Shown: positions 39,701 through 53,431 of the stretch, piece after piece
Layout: the number at the start of each line of letters is the position of its first letter
How positions within the stretch are numbered: the stretch's first letter is position 1
From: Pterois miles
Taxonomy: Eukaryota > Chordata > Actinopteri > Perciformes > Scorpaenidae
NCBI GenBank assembly: GCA_947000775.1
Contig: CAMQGK010000638.1
Location: forward strand, 18,348,501 to 18,412,500
DNA length: 64,000 bases
Direction of reading: 5' to 3'
Made by a program: the position numbers and the translations under genes
Notes under the pieces: model-generated
What the model was told of the DNA's origin: nothing
The model's database searches: none
The model's input: only the letters and a program-made list of their open reading frames with translations

Positions 39701-42700
39701 CTTGGCAGGTGATTGGATGAACCATCTGCCAATCAAACTCTCGCCGAAGCCAGTCAGGAGAAGAGCGAAAACATCTTCTCCCTCAAGAAAACCTTCAGTG
39801 CCTTTCTTTGCTCTTCTTTCAATGAAGAAATCAATGAGGAAAGCAACTGCCATTGCTGATTAGAGCAAACATTCGCCTCACACACACCTAGGCCACGCCC
39901 GCTGCTGCCAGTAGCTCCTCACAGGACGCCGATTGGTCCGTGCTCTGGCTTGTCGGTCACAAATGCGTTACCTGATGCCTCACAATATAGATTTTCGTGT
40001 GATATGTGATCCTTTGATTCTCGTGATCTCATACCATCATGAGAATCCAGCTGCCGTGCAACGTAAACAGTGCATGACACAGAAAATGGTGCTGATCGTG
40101 GGGCGAGATTAGCATCGAAGCAATTATTTAAAACTGGATTTACATTTTGATTGTTAACGCAGCTTATTGCCGAAATGCGTTCGTTTGTCTGCCCTATGTA
40201 ATAAAGAAGACACTTTATCTGTGAGTGCTGAAGATTTTGTTCCTTAGGATCGAAACAAACCATGGACGCACAAAAAGTGTGTGTTATCCATTTCACTTGA
40301 TCAGTATGACCACATTACAGTTACTATAAAAATAATGAAAATGGCCTCTCTTTCAAGTCAGCAGGAATTTTTAGCACCATGCAATCAGATGGAACTCCCT
40401 CACAGTATAAAAACTTAAAGCCATGTCAGCGTTGTAATAAGTATTCAGCATTTATGAGATGTTGGATTTCTTAGTAGATGATACACAGTGTACTAGGATA
40501 ACATTTAAGTTTGAAACACTTGTCCTCTCCACAGTCATTAAGGGATGAACTCTCATTAATTCCCTCACATGGGTAACGAATAGAACAATGCAATGATATT
40601 TAATACGCCACCCGAGCTAATTTACCTTCCTCAGAAAGGCCTTCTCCTGTCAGTCACTGTGACTGGCGGCTCCTGAGCCACCCATGAGTTCAATTCTTTC
40701 ACTTCTATCTGTGTCTAACTCATTTGCCTCTCTCCCTGTGTTTCACTCCTTCCCTCCCTCTGCCTGTTATAGTACACATCTTGTCTCGCTGCAATCAGCC
40801 CCGCAGCTCAGAGGAGTAAGATCTACATTGGCAGGTGACTGGATTGGAATAGATAATAGAGAGGAGGATTTGGGGGGGGGGGGGGGGGGGGGGGGAGTGT
40901 GAAAGATAGTCAGACAGATTATAAATTGATTGGATTGATGGAAAAGATGAACTTATGAGGTGATAGAGGAACAGCGAGAGAGGGTACTGATGGAGATACT
41001 GATGGTTCCTAGAGGAGATGTCTGGAAGTTGGTGATGGAAGACCAGCCCATGAAGAAGAAAGGTGGATTGATGAAGAACACAGTCGAATACATGAATCTG
41101 CCTGTGCCATCTGTTTCGTCCACCCCACCAATGTACTACAGAAGGCAACTCCATATTGACCACGGCGACTTGAGGGCTCTCAGCCATAACTTAGTTCTTC
41201 TGTCACTTGGCCTGCTATGGCAAAATCCATCATGGCTACGGAAAAAAAAAAAAAGTAAAAGAGGAAAGAGAGAAACGACAGAACATCCGGTTGGGGAGAC
41301 CGAGAGCTCCACTGAGAGGAAAGAGACGATTAGTCAATCTGGCTGAGTGGTGTTGATACAGAACGGAGGGAGCCTTTTAAATATTTACACAGTCATAATT
41401 CAGAGCAAGTTATGCAGGTGTCGTATACCAACAGATATTTCTCGGGAGCAGGACCGAACAGAAGAATAATAAGCAATACAAGAAACAGCAGTTGCTAATT
41501 CCCGGGCCTGTGCTGCACAGCAAGGAGTGCTGCAGATGCCTGCCGCCCCCGCTAGGTTGTCATGGAGATGGGTCATATTTCTAGCTATTTCAGCTGCAGT
41601 TGGCAGCCCTGTTGTTGGTGTCGTTGGCACAGCAAACCAAAAGCACCTCTGATGAGCTCGAACATACAACAATCGTCAAACATAACAAAATTCGTCTGGT
41701 AACCAATTTGAAATGGATCGCTAAAATCATGAAAAAAAAAAGTCTGTGGCTGCATCCAGAATCACATAATGTACACTACAAACTCCAAATGTGTGCAATC
41801 CTTCAAAGGACTTTTATATGAATAAATAATATATCATGTGTCTTTTCGGATGCAATGAACTGTAATTTCAATGTCACTTCCCCTGTGAGAGGTGTAACCA
41901 TGGTAACCTTTACCAACCTCATGTGACCAATCGATGATTTGTGAGAATCATAAAGTCTCAACTAATTTAAAAACTATCTTAGGCCTATAGCAGAGCCTAA
42001 CCTTATGCTTACAATCAAACTGAAGCATTATTGATGTTACAGAGCTGTCCACCATTGTCTCTTATGAACGTCATTGACAAGACTGCATTGAATTGTGGGA
42101 TATCTATGCCAGCGTAGTGTGCATTGCTTGCATACTGTAGTATTTCACTGGAATTTGTATGCAGTTCGCCTATTATTGGTTTCATACTAAGGTTTTGGAC
42201 ATGCTAAAAAATCTCACTTGCTGTTTTAGTGCACTAAATGGCATACTATTACGGGATTTCGGATACAACCTGTAACTTCAGGCTGGTGTGTGTCAGGTCT
42301 TGACTCACCTGAGTAGCGTATGCGAAAGCCTTTGTGGCTGGTGGTGTGATCGAAGGACCAGTGCAGGTACACTTTGTTACTGGAGCTGGTGATGCTCAGT
42401 GGGTTAGAATAATTACCACTGAGGGTGATTAGTAGAGGGCTCTGTCTGGATGGGCCTGGGTTGAGAGAGAAAGAAGACAATTATTAATATAATCCATCTT
42501 TGAAAGACAGCTACTTTTACATAAACCACCACTGGCCATGGGTCTTCAAAATAATGCCTTGGGTTCCATCATCTACACACTTAAATCCAAACAGTAATTT
42601 AAACAGCATTTTCCCTGTAAATGTAAATTGATAGAAATTTTGCATGGATTGATTTTTTTTTTTCCAAGTCTGACTTTTGAAATAAATATCATTTTCCTTA

Positions 42701-45641
42701 ATAACAGCTTTTGAGGGATTGTGCTTTTTGTTATACTTGCAGTAAAATCAAAAGTTGCTAAGCCTAATTGTGGGAAAAAAAAAAAAAGATTTCTTTCCGT
42801 AATTGGCTTGGCAGCCCCAAGGTTAGCAAATGTCTGTTCCCCTCCACTCGGCAGAAGATAAAAAGCACTAATCAGGAACACTGGTGTGTACGGCCGCCAT
42901 TTTCTCCGAGCAGCCTGGCAGAGTTGTGCCTCTAATCACATGCAAATGTACAAGACAGATGTAGATGTTCTGTCACCATGAAAGGGAGACCGTGTGTGAT
43001 TTTCTGTTAGTAGATGCAAAGAGCTTTGTTCAAGACGGGAAATTCAGCCGTCTGGCTCATTTTACCCTTTGATTGTGGATATTAATGAAAATGAATCTTT
43101 GGCCGAGGAAATATGGGGGAGGGGTCACTTGATTACTGAGCAGTACATGTAGTGGGCATCACCCAGACATGGAATGTAACATGATCAGACTTGGCAACCT
43201 TGTGACAACAAAAATATGTAGGATTTCACAGTCAAAGTGGTCTGGGGGTCCTCACCCTCCAGAAAAAATTCAGAGACTTGGTTTCCTGCATTCTGGTGAC
43301 TTTTAAAAAATGAAAATAATAAATACATTGCAACAGCATTTTTTTCTTAAATAGGCCGCCTTGAATTTAATGCTCAGGAAAGAAAATTGAATTATTCGCC
43401 CCTCTGGCATGAACTGAATCTCTGGTATAAACTAGGCTAATATTCATCAGTTTTCATTTATTCATTCATTTTTGTCCCTATTTAAATATTTCTTCCTCTT
43501 AGTAATCACCATTTCCCTCTCCTCTCACTAACTGAAGGCCCTTTCAGACACAATGCAACTCCGGCACCAATGCGCTCTGAAACCCATTATTTCTAATGGC
43601 TTGCGCCACGCCGGCATTGCTGTGATGTTGCGATGTGTGGCGAGCGCAGCCTAAAGCATGCCGTGGTGTCACAAGCAGATCTCCTGTGGCGGGAAAAGAC
43701 ATTTGGTGTGGCTCTATTGCCATCCGTCCAGGTGGAAACAGTAGGGCTTACGGCTTATACATGCTGGAGAGTGCCAGAAACATGTTGAGATAACAAAATG
43801 GAAAAAAAGGTGTGAAAAATTGCCATAAATTGGGAGAAATTGTGACCCTTGGATGAAAGCGGGAAAGGGAAATGAAAAATGGAGGTTTTTCAGTTAAACT
43901 GTATTAAATAAAGAAAAAAAGGAAAGGTCACAATAATTATAATACTTCTCAACTAAATGACGATACTGTATAGTGGTATACATATATTTACATAACAGAC
44001 GCACTGTCTCACCATCAAAGATCTCAAGCTCGTCAAACTGACGGCTGGTCTGGAAGTGCTCTACAGTGAAGGTGATGTTGTAGCCGGGTTCCACTTTGAC
44101 CACCCAGGAGCAGGACTCAAAATGGGGGAAGCCGCTGCCTGGAGACTGGCTCATGATGACGCCTGTGGAAGCCGTCAGTATCTCATTCATGGGACAAGTG
44201 ACTGTTGAGAGAAATAAAAGGCGTGGAGAAAAAAGAAAAATTAATTAATCTGAATTATAGGATTAATACTGTAGTTTAGGTTTTGCTGTTGTTTCATAAT
44301 TGCACATTCTAATGATTATTTTTAGTCAGTCTAATTTACCTCGAAGCACAAATTGGATTGGTTAGACCCTTGTTGTTGTTGGAGGGCAACTCAATGTGAC
44401 TAAAAGTATAGTTAAGCTAATTGTGATCCCGGTCCTGATGTTGTCGCAGGAAACAAAGCTATCCACTCAAAGTCAGTCCTGGGAAGGGCTTATGTTATAT
44501 AATACCACTGACTTGCCATGAGCATACCCCCACCCCTCCTTGCCCGTTGTCAGTATGTGACAGATGTGATGCTAACTTGCCAGCTAACGCTCACATCTGC
44601 CTGGAAGCCCTCTTGCTGTGGCACGTCCATCCGCTCGTCTCATCCGCCTCCCCTCCCATTGGTATTCTCGTGGGACAGCTCAATGACGTCCTTTGACATT
44701 TCCTAGTGGTTTCCGTCTGTATTATCAGACGCTACACGGTGCTCCTGTCTGTTGCGTTGTTTGCTACGACGCTGTGAAGCCAACCTCTTAATCTGCCAGA
44801 GCTGTCTCCGTACACACGGCGGAACCCCCAAAAAACAAACTGCAAACATGAAAGGAAGCCAATGCTGCAACGGCGACACAATGCAGCTGCTGCATAGTGT
44901 TCTCCTTCCTATTGTTTTTGCTGCTCACCTAATGGGGATGAAGAGGTAAACTGTGAAATCTCCCATAGCAGAGAAAGATATGTTTTTCTTGTTTGCTTGT
45001 GACTGCTTCTTGTAGCTAAATATGATACCATTAACCTACATGAAGTAAATGTTCTCTTAACATTTTTCTAGCGTATATCACTGCCTGCTGTATTGCAAAG
45101 AAACCTAAGGGCCTACTTTGGCATACATAATAATAGCATGAACTGTTTTAACACTGAAGCCATGCTGGAAATCAACCTGGCAGCTTGATAAGAACTCTAT
45201 AATTAACAAAAGACCATTTCAGACAAAAACATACATTTACCTTCTTAAACACCAGCCAGAGGCTTTACTTACAATCACAGCAGATATAACAAAACATAAT
45301 GAAATGCTGCAAATTGGATTAAAAATCACTTCAAAGTACACATGACCATGTTTTTTTTTTTTTTTTTTTTTTGCAGGCATGTACAAATGTTTTTGTGTGT
45401 GTTTGTCAACCAAATGCAGCAGAAAATCTAGCCGGAGGTGCAAATGCCCCTGTTGTGTGCCACAATTTGAATACTGGAGTCTGTCCTGCCTCGGGGTAAG
45501 GCAGCACTTGGCACTTGCAGGTCCTTCATTACAGCGGTGAAAAAATACTGAACGCTCCGAATCACAGTCTAGCAGCGCCTCCTTTGTGGGACAATGTGTA
45601 AACTTGTGTATGTGTATATGTTTGAGGCTGAGTGTTTCTGT

Positions 45642-45685
<44 letters not shown>

Positions 45686-46705
45686 CTTGGCTTGTTCACG
45701 CTCCTCTCTGTGTGTTCATAGGGGAAGAGATTATTAAATCCGCAGGAAAAACATTATGGCAGACAGCCTGGGTTAAACAGCATTTGCAAATAATTATTTG
45801 CATTTTTTTTACTTAGCTTCGCGTGCCAACTAGATGGGATTTATTGCCTCAGGAAATCTCAGATAATGTCAGGTAAGCTGTCAATCACATGCAAGGCATG
45901 TTAAAATGAGGGATGTTCATGTCAATCATGACTTCTTGCCATTCACTGTTTTTGCATTAGCTGAAAATTTTAAACTAAATAAAAAACCCTTAAACCCTAA
46001 ATATCTGCCGATGTTGTTCAGCAGAGGTCAAAAACCAGTACTTTGGGGGGCTTTTTATGTCTTTATTAAATAGTTAACAGTAGAGCAATCACAGGAAATG
46101 AGGCGAGAGAAAGGTGGTGAATGACACGCAACAAAGTTTTCCTGCTGAGATCCAACCAGGGGGCAACTCTGGGGTTTAAAAGATGAAGTCAAATCTTGCA
46201 CTTTACCAAATAGCCAGCAGGGGGCGAAAACTCTGGTTGCAAAAATAAGTTTGACTGTATAGAAGTCCATCATAAAATTTACCACTTTCTCACTTAATTA
46301 CTTTAGTAAACATGGTAATCGTGAGTTTATGGTTTCAATCACTACTTTCAAGTCTTATGTCTTGATTATGCTCATTATGGTCCCATTTAGAGTCAAAAAG
46401 ATCATAAAGCAGGGTACGCTTTAGGGCGTGGCTACCTTGAAATTGACAGATTAGGCCACAGCTTCAAAATGGCAGTCCACAAACCCATGGGTAACGTCAC
46501 GGTGACTATGTCCACTTACAGTCAGTCTATTAGGGTGAGCAGAGAAACAGTAGCTGTTTCTCAATAACATATAGCACTTATATATAAATTAAGCTAAAGT
46601 AGTGGGAGAATATATAGAATAACTCAAAACATAAAGGGGACATTTTGCAAATGAGTATGAGAGCAACATCTCAGATAATGCAATTTCTGCAGCATGCATA
46701 TACAG

Positions 46706-46751
<46 letters not shown>

Positions 46752-48734
46752 CATATAGAGCTTTGTTTCATAATGTATTAGTTTAAGTACTGTCTAAGTA
46801 TAAGGCAGTACATTTAAGCCATGCCATATTAATTTGCATGTGAATAGATTAAGTATGATTGCAAACAACAACAACAGAAAACTACCTGTAATATCTGTAC
46901 ACAAGCAAGATGGGTGGGAGGTTGGGGGTGGGAGGCAGCGTGGGCAAGGGGATGGCTCTTTCCTCTCCTTTCTTTTTTTTTGTACATATCTATAATTTGC
47001 ACATCTGAATGTTTATACCATCTTGCATGAAAAATAAATACAACATTTCAAGAAGACATTCACCAAGTCTGTGAAATCATTTGCAACCTTGAGCGCTTCA
47101 AGTAAATGTGAGTCAAAAGGCTTAAAATCCATCGCTGACAGAGAAACTGATTGCGCCTGGAAGTAGCATATAAAATCTAAGAGTGAAGTTCATTAACTAA
47201 TCAATCCTCTGATGATGAGATGTGTGTTGTCGGTGACCTTTCAGAAGCTCCAACGCGTCTTCAGAGCCTTCAGCTCGTCTTGGAGCTGACGGAAAGAGAC
47301 AGGCAGGGGCTCTTATCTATAGGCTGCTACTTATTAAACTAATCCACTTTGAAATGAAGCATCACTCTGGTTGGCCGTAAACAAAAGGGTATTAGGGGAC
47401 AAATCTGACAGCTGGAAAAAAAAGGCAGCTTCAACGGGCAAGGTGAGATCAACATTGATAGGGCTCAAAATGAAATTTCACTTTAATGAGACAAGGAATG
47501 GAATCAGCTGGTAGCAGGAGTGGCAATCTGGGACACATCCCTTCTGATTGGGTATAAATTGCTCGTGGTATGCAACAGAGTCCCAATAAAAAAATACAAT
47601 GCGGTGTAGGAAAAGCACACACATCTGCATCTATACACCACACTCCAGTATGGACGTATAAGGACGTGCATAATCCGCAACACATCAAGCTTGTCGTGCT
47701 GCTGAGCTGCCTTTACTCGTGTCGGTATTTAATTAGCATAAGCTGAGGAGCGATAACGAGCTGATTGAAGGGGATGGGCCACAACATAAGCATTAGCGTG
47801 GATCAGGACCTAACAACTCTGGGAAGTCAGGGATGACAATGAAGATGTGAAAAAGGGGGCAGCTGTAATCCATTCTGTGGGACTAAAAGAAAGGGGGCTA
47901 GGGCAAAAAAAATAATCTAGGGAACAAAAAGGAGAGAGACAGAGAGAAGACGAGGGAGGCGAAGGGACCGAGTGGGATGAAGAAAAGCGAGCTAGCTAAG
48001 AAACTAATGTGATGGGTGATTATGCAGGTTTTAACCAGAAATCTGTCTGGGGGATAAACACAGGGATTTGGGATCGTCGGAGCTCATTGTGTTTCATTAA
48101 TGAATTCAAGCAACACTTTGTACTGGTGCTGTTGCTTTCTGTGTGTGTGTGTGATGCTGGAACTCCCCGTGGTCTCAGCAGACAGCAGATGTAGTTAAGG
48201 GCTGTGGGTCCAATACAACCCAGTTTAATCAAACAACAGGCAAATCAAATAATGCACAAACCAACTGGTTGCTCCAATGGCAGGGAATACAAGAGAGGCT
48301 GAACTCATTTGCCAGGAAAAGTGAGCATGCGACTGGGTTTGTGTGTGTATGGCGGCAGCTTTTATCTATTGGCCTGTGTGTCAGTGCTGAGAGACAGGGA
48401 GAGGAAAAGACAGATCTGGGTACTGATAGACACCTGTGGGTAAAAGTGTGTGACAAGATATTGTTGTGTTTTGAACCAGCCTCAAAAAAAAAAAAAAATG
48501 AGAAGAGGGAAAAAGGGTATGTGTTACGTAACAGAAGTCTGACGCTTGTGGATCAGGGGAGGAGGGAGTGCAGATGGAGGGAATGCAGAGGATGAGAGAG
48601 GATACTGGCGCCGAGGGGGCAGCATCACTGCAGAACCGCCGGTAGGCTCCAGTGCTGCTTTCTGCTATCACAGTGACAACCACTGCTGTGTAACCCTGAC
48701 ACATGCTTCACCAGTATGTTTATACAGTATGTAT

Positions 48735-48779
<45 letters not shown>

Positions 48780-51700
48780 GAGGGTGGGGGCAGCTAGACA
48801 CGCTGGGGAGGGCTGTGCTTGTCAGAGCTAGAAGTGGTGATTTGATAGGTGCAGCTGCAGCCGGCATGTCCCCTGCATTTCAATGAGCTGCGCACTTCGT
48901 CTCTTCGCTGCCCTCCAACTAAGTCTCCCCCCGTCTCTCTTTCTCGCCTCGCTTTTTAACTCCTGTCCTTCTCTCACTTACTCGCCATCCTTCTGCTCAT
49001 TTAGCAGCCTCGCCTCTATTTTTCCAGACAAGAATCCTGTTTATTCAGAGGGATCTCAAACTGTTCTCACCTTGTCCAATCTTCTCCTCTTCCTTCACAC
49101 TAGCATCAGTATGTGGTCTTACTCTCGACTTCCCCTCACTCAGCTCCTTCAGCTTTTCTCACCTTGTCCAATCTTCTCCTCTTCCTTCACACTAGCATCA
49201 GTATGTGGTCTTACTCTCGACTTCCCCTCACTCAGCTCCTTCAGCTTTTGCTATCTGTGGCTCTCCTCTCCATCACCCCGGTCTGTCTATGCAGGCAAAG
49301 TGACAGCTCGCGGGAAGGAGAAGTACGGTGTCTGAAGGGGAACAATTAACGGGCCACACAAGCCATGAACGAGGTTCACAGCTGAACTACACCACAAGTA
49401 CTGACTTTCACTCATGATTTTACAGCTCACCGACTTGTTTAACATAGCAAGCAAAAGCTCTGTGAAAGCATGAGATTTTCCAAATTAAAATACAAGGTAC
49501 AGTGAAGGGTTAGCAGGCAAAAAACAGGACTTTATAGAGGGAAAAATAAAGGCACACACAAAGGATTTCCCTTATTTCTTTTTTCCTCCCTTTAATTTTG
49601 ATACTCTCAGTCTCCTCTGTGGGTACTTTGTTCCACGTCTTTATTATTAGCCTACGCATAGCTCCTCTTCCCCTTTCATTGCCCTCTTTCTATCACCATC
49701 TCTCCTTCCTTTTTCATCTCATGCTGAGAGCATTTGTATATTTTTCCTATTTAGCACAAAATTAGATGCATTTATCAAATCCGCCAACTCTCGCTCGTCC
49801 ACCATATTGCCCGCAAACAGAGCGAGAGAGACAAAATGATAACGGTGAAGAAAGAGAAAAAAAGAATCGAGACGTTTTAAAAGAGAATGAAAGATGTGTG
49901 CTTGTATGAGGAGAAAAAACAGAGGGACCCCTCTGTGCACCCAGTCTCTCGCCCAGAGGGGAAGCATTGCACACAACATACAGTATTATGATGACGCGGT
50001 ATGCTGGGAACACTGCACTCATTGGGCCCTCTGGGAGGACGATATCGCAACATGTAGAGAGCGCCACAGCAGCCACCCTCAGCCTCACGGGAGCCAAGTA
50101 TCATCCACAGAGATGGAAAGTGCTACCAAACTGATATGTGGCTGCGGCTCCATGACTACAGGCAGAAAGAGCACCCACGGGAGTCAGAAATAAGGCAAAA
50201 CTCCAACTAGTGCATGAGTCTATGATTGGAGCGAAATGATATTGGCTACCTATAACCCTGCTGGAAATAAACTCACAGAGGATCTGCAAGGCAGAGCAAC
50301 ACAGTGTCTCACCTGTGTTGTGATATATTTGTGGATCATAATGGCTTATCAGGACCCTGTTGGAAGTTAAACGATGCATCTCAATGGGCTTATTCCTTTA
50401 AACAGTACATGCGCTCAATATGATGTGTCTTAATATGTACTATAGAGAAAAAAAATGCTATTTTATGCAAATAGCGCATGTACAGCACTTTAACTAACAT
50501 TTAACAGCTGCATGCATTATTTCTATGCTGGTGCACTGCGCTGATGGTGTGTTTGGGACTTTGCTTAAATGACAGATTTGTTTACTGCTAATTGAAATGA
50601 TTTTTTTTTTGGGACATCATGCATAACTATATTGTTGCCAGGTGGCCAAAAGACATACTATGTTGCACCAAGATGTCGACAAACTCTGCTGTGTCTAAAT
50701 TTGCGTACTTTACATACTTTGTGGTGCTGCACGGTGGTGCAGTGGTTAGTGCTGTCGCCTCACAGCAAGAAGGTCACCGGTTGGAATCTGTGTTGAGTTT
50801 GCATGTTCTCCCTGTTAGCATGGGTTTTCTCATGAGTTTGCTCCAGCTTCTCCAAAGACATGCAGATTAGGTTAATTGATGACTCTAAATTGCCCGTGAG
50901 TGTGAATGTGAGCGTGAATGGTTGTCTGTCTCTATGTGTCAGATGGACTGGCGACTGGTCCAGGGTGAACCCCGCCTTCGCCCGATGCCAGCTGGGATCG
51001 GCTCCAGCCCCCCAGCGATCCCTAACGGGATAAGCGGTTGAAGATGGACATACTTTGTTGCTATTTGAAACGCATGACTGCATTCACACTGAGAAATATG
51101 GCAGAATGCAGTGCGCTCTATGTACCTGGATGGTACACTCAAAATGGTCACAATGTTGTGTTGACACTTCTCACCGTCAACAGTTGCCATCTTTGCTAGG
51201 AAGCAGAAGGCGAGGGGTCATCAACCTATTTCAAACTTGTGAAAATAGTGAGTGAGGAAGCTAAAACAGCAAACACTGAACTATACTACTAATACATTTA
51301 TACTGTACATGTGCTTTTTTTAAAAAATAAGTACCACTGTATTGTGGTCAGATAGAAGTCTTTATTAGGTTAATTTATCTGTCTGAATTTAATTTCTACT
51401 GAGCTTCCGGTGAATGCATTATGGAAGTGTGCTATCTGAGACACTGTCGAAATAAACACACTTTGCAAATAAGTATATAGTTTGCACCATGTACTAAATG
51501 GAAGTGTACTAATGGAAATATTCAAAATGAGACATGGAATACCTTTTGAGCTAAACAGTAAACACACTAGAATTCATTTAGCATTCAGCCACATATCACA
51601 GAGGAATTTAGCTCAACACACAGACATGTCAGAACCCTTTTACAATATCTGCACAAACCTTGATACTGCTTTCCCTCCTAACTGCATTCAGTATGTTTAT

Positions 51701-53389
51701 GACTAAAAGGTTGCAGGCTCAGTCCTCAGACCACCAAGATAAATATGGGCAGGGAATGAAAGAGCAGAGCTTGACTCTCTCACACTTCCTACACTGAGGT
51801 GTCCTTGACCAAAGCCCTTAAGGGTGCAGTCAGCGATTCCAATCCGATACACTTTTTGTCAAATTCAGCGACTATCTCCTCGCAGCCCACTAGCTGTCCA
51901 TTCTGTGTGTGCACTGAAAACAAAATCCGGTGTTGATACACAGTACGGTAAATGGGACACAAACACTATTCCAGTCAATCAGCAACAGGGGGTGTTCGTG
52001 CTCGTGCACAGAACAGGGGCGAGGCCATTTTCTATTATGCATATACTAATTTATTTTATTTGTATTAATACTGTTTTTTAAATCTATTCTTCTTGTCTTT
52101 TATTGCACTATCCACTTGCTGCTGTAATGTGTGAATTTCCCCACTGTGGGACCAATAAAGGAATATCTTATCTTATCTTATCTTATCTTATCTTATCTTA
52201 TGGATGTGTAATGATAAAGACAGTGGGAACACGCGGGATGGTAAATCTGGAGGGAGGTATTTGTTCAAATATCAACAATCTCCTTCTCCACCTTTAACCC
52301 CCAACTGTTGAAATGGCACTGCTCCGTGGCCGCCCGAGTGAGTGTGAATAGGGAAAAAAAGGGATGCCCTGGATAAGTTTTCAAGCCTCACGCATTTACT
52401 CACCATCGCATGAGGGTGGAGGCCCCTCAAACTCCAAGTGTGTCCCCAAACGGCAAGTCAGGATGCTGTTTCCACTCAACTGGTAGCCTGGAAGACATCT
52501 GTAGCGCACTATATCACCTGAACAGGGAGAGATTGGAGGAGGGAGAGTTCGGTTAATGATGGATCAGAGATGGTGGCAACAATCCATGTGACTGAGACAA
52601 GCCCAAATGTCTTCATACACCAGTCAGTGCTGCTTAGCCAGGATATGATGCAGAAGTAATGACGATTCATTGTGTGTCTCGGTGAAAGAAAACATTAACA
52701 GCGGAAAAAAGTACTGTAATAAATCCTCACTGGGGATCCTATAGATGAAACACTACGTCAGTGTTGCTGCCTTTGTGTGTCTGGATAATAATGCGGCAAG
52801 GAGGTATGCAAATAAACAGATAAGGAGACTTAATCTCCATTGTCTTCTACAGGGGAGAATGAGAGCACCTGCCTCAAATCCCTCTGGCTTTCTGATTATT
52901 TTGTCATAATCATTCATTTATACTGCTGCCTCAAAATCTCCTGGGTCGCATTTTGGGTGAGAATTTATTCAGTGCAATTGCCTTATGGGATGTGTAGTCA
53001 GTATCAGACTCAGTGAACCTGGAGCGATGCAAACTGTCCAAAGCAGAATGTGAACTGACAGTGGGATTAACTCATGAAAATAAATTAATTAAATAAATTC
53101 CACAAGTCAGGACGGGACCGACATCTGATAAAAACTAAAATCATAGTTGAGGCTGACTTCATCATTTCATCCTATTAGACATTTGTGTGATGATGATACT
53201 CTATAGCCCTTCCCTCTATTACTGTCTCGCAGTCAGCTGTCATCTACCTATAAAATTGTATTTATTTAATTAAATTTATCTATTTGATTAAATATTCTAT
53301 TTAACATATTTAATTATTTAATACAATGCATTTACCTTTTAACAAAGACATTTGAATGTATTTTCCACTCACTTGTCAATATCTATTGT

Positions 53390-53431
<42 letters not shown>

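Larger units (their letters stand above)
38932..42308 (-). other. csmd2 intron, 3,377 bp
   Basis: Phase 1 intron. It has a repeat-like block at 39571-40330 and a 24-base G run at 40872-40895. The stretch 40900-42300 has short open frames only; nothing gene-like. Confidence 0.7.
44202..52403 (-). other. csmd2 intron, 8,202 bp, the longest in the window
   Basis: Phase 1 intron between sushi 13 and CUB14. It holds (TG)n at 45644-45683, (TA)n at 46706-46747, (GT)n at 48737-48776, a 92-bp tandem duplication at 49064-49247, a SINE at 50723-51047, and repeat pieces at 51690-52202. No host gene. The stretch 47060-47420 looks unique. Confidence 0.75.

Noticed and set aside
46055..46285. Minus-strand 76-codon frame as a small protein gene
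   Set aside because: No similarity, no splice or promoter context; a chance frame in an intron.
48883..49335. 150-codon plus-strand frame as a gene
   Set aside because: Low-complexity serine/leucine/phenylalanine translation of a pyrimidine-rich tract with a tandem duplication; no domain, no start context, no partner exons.
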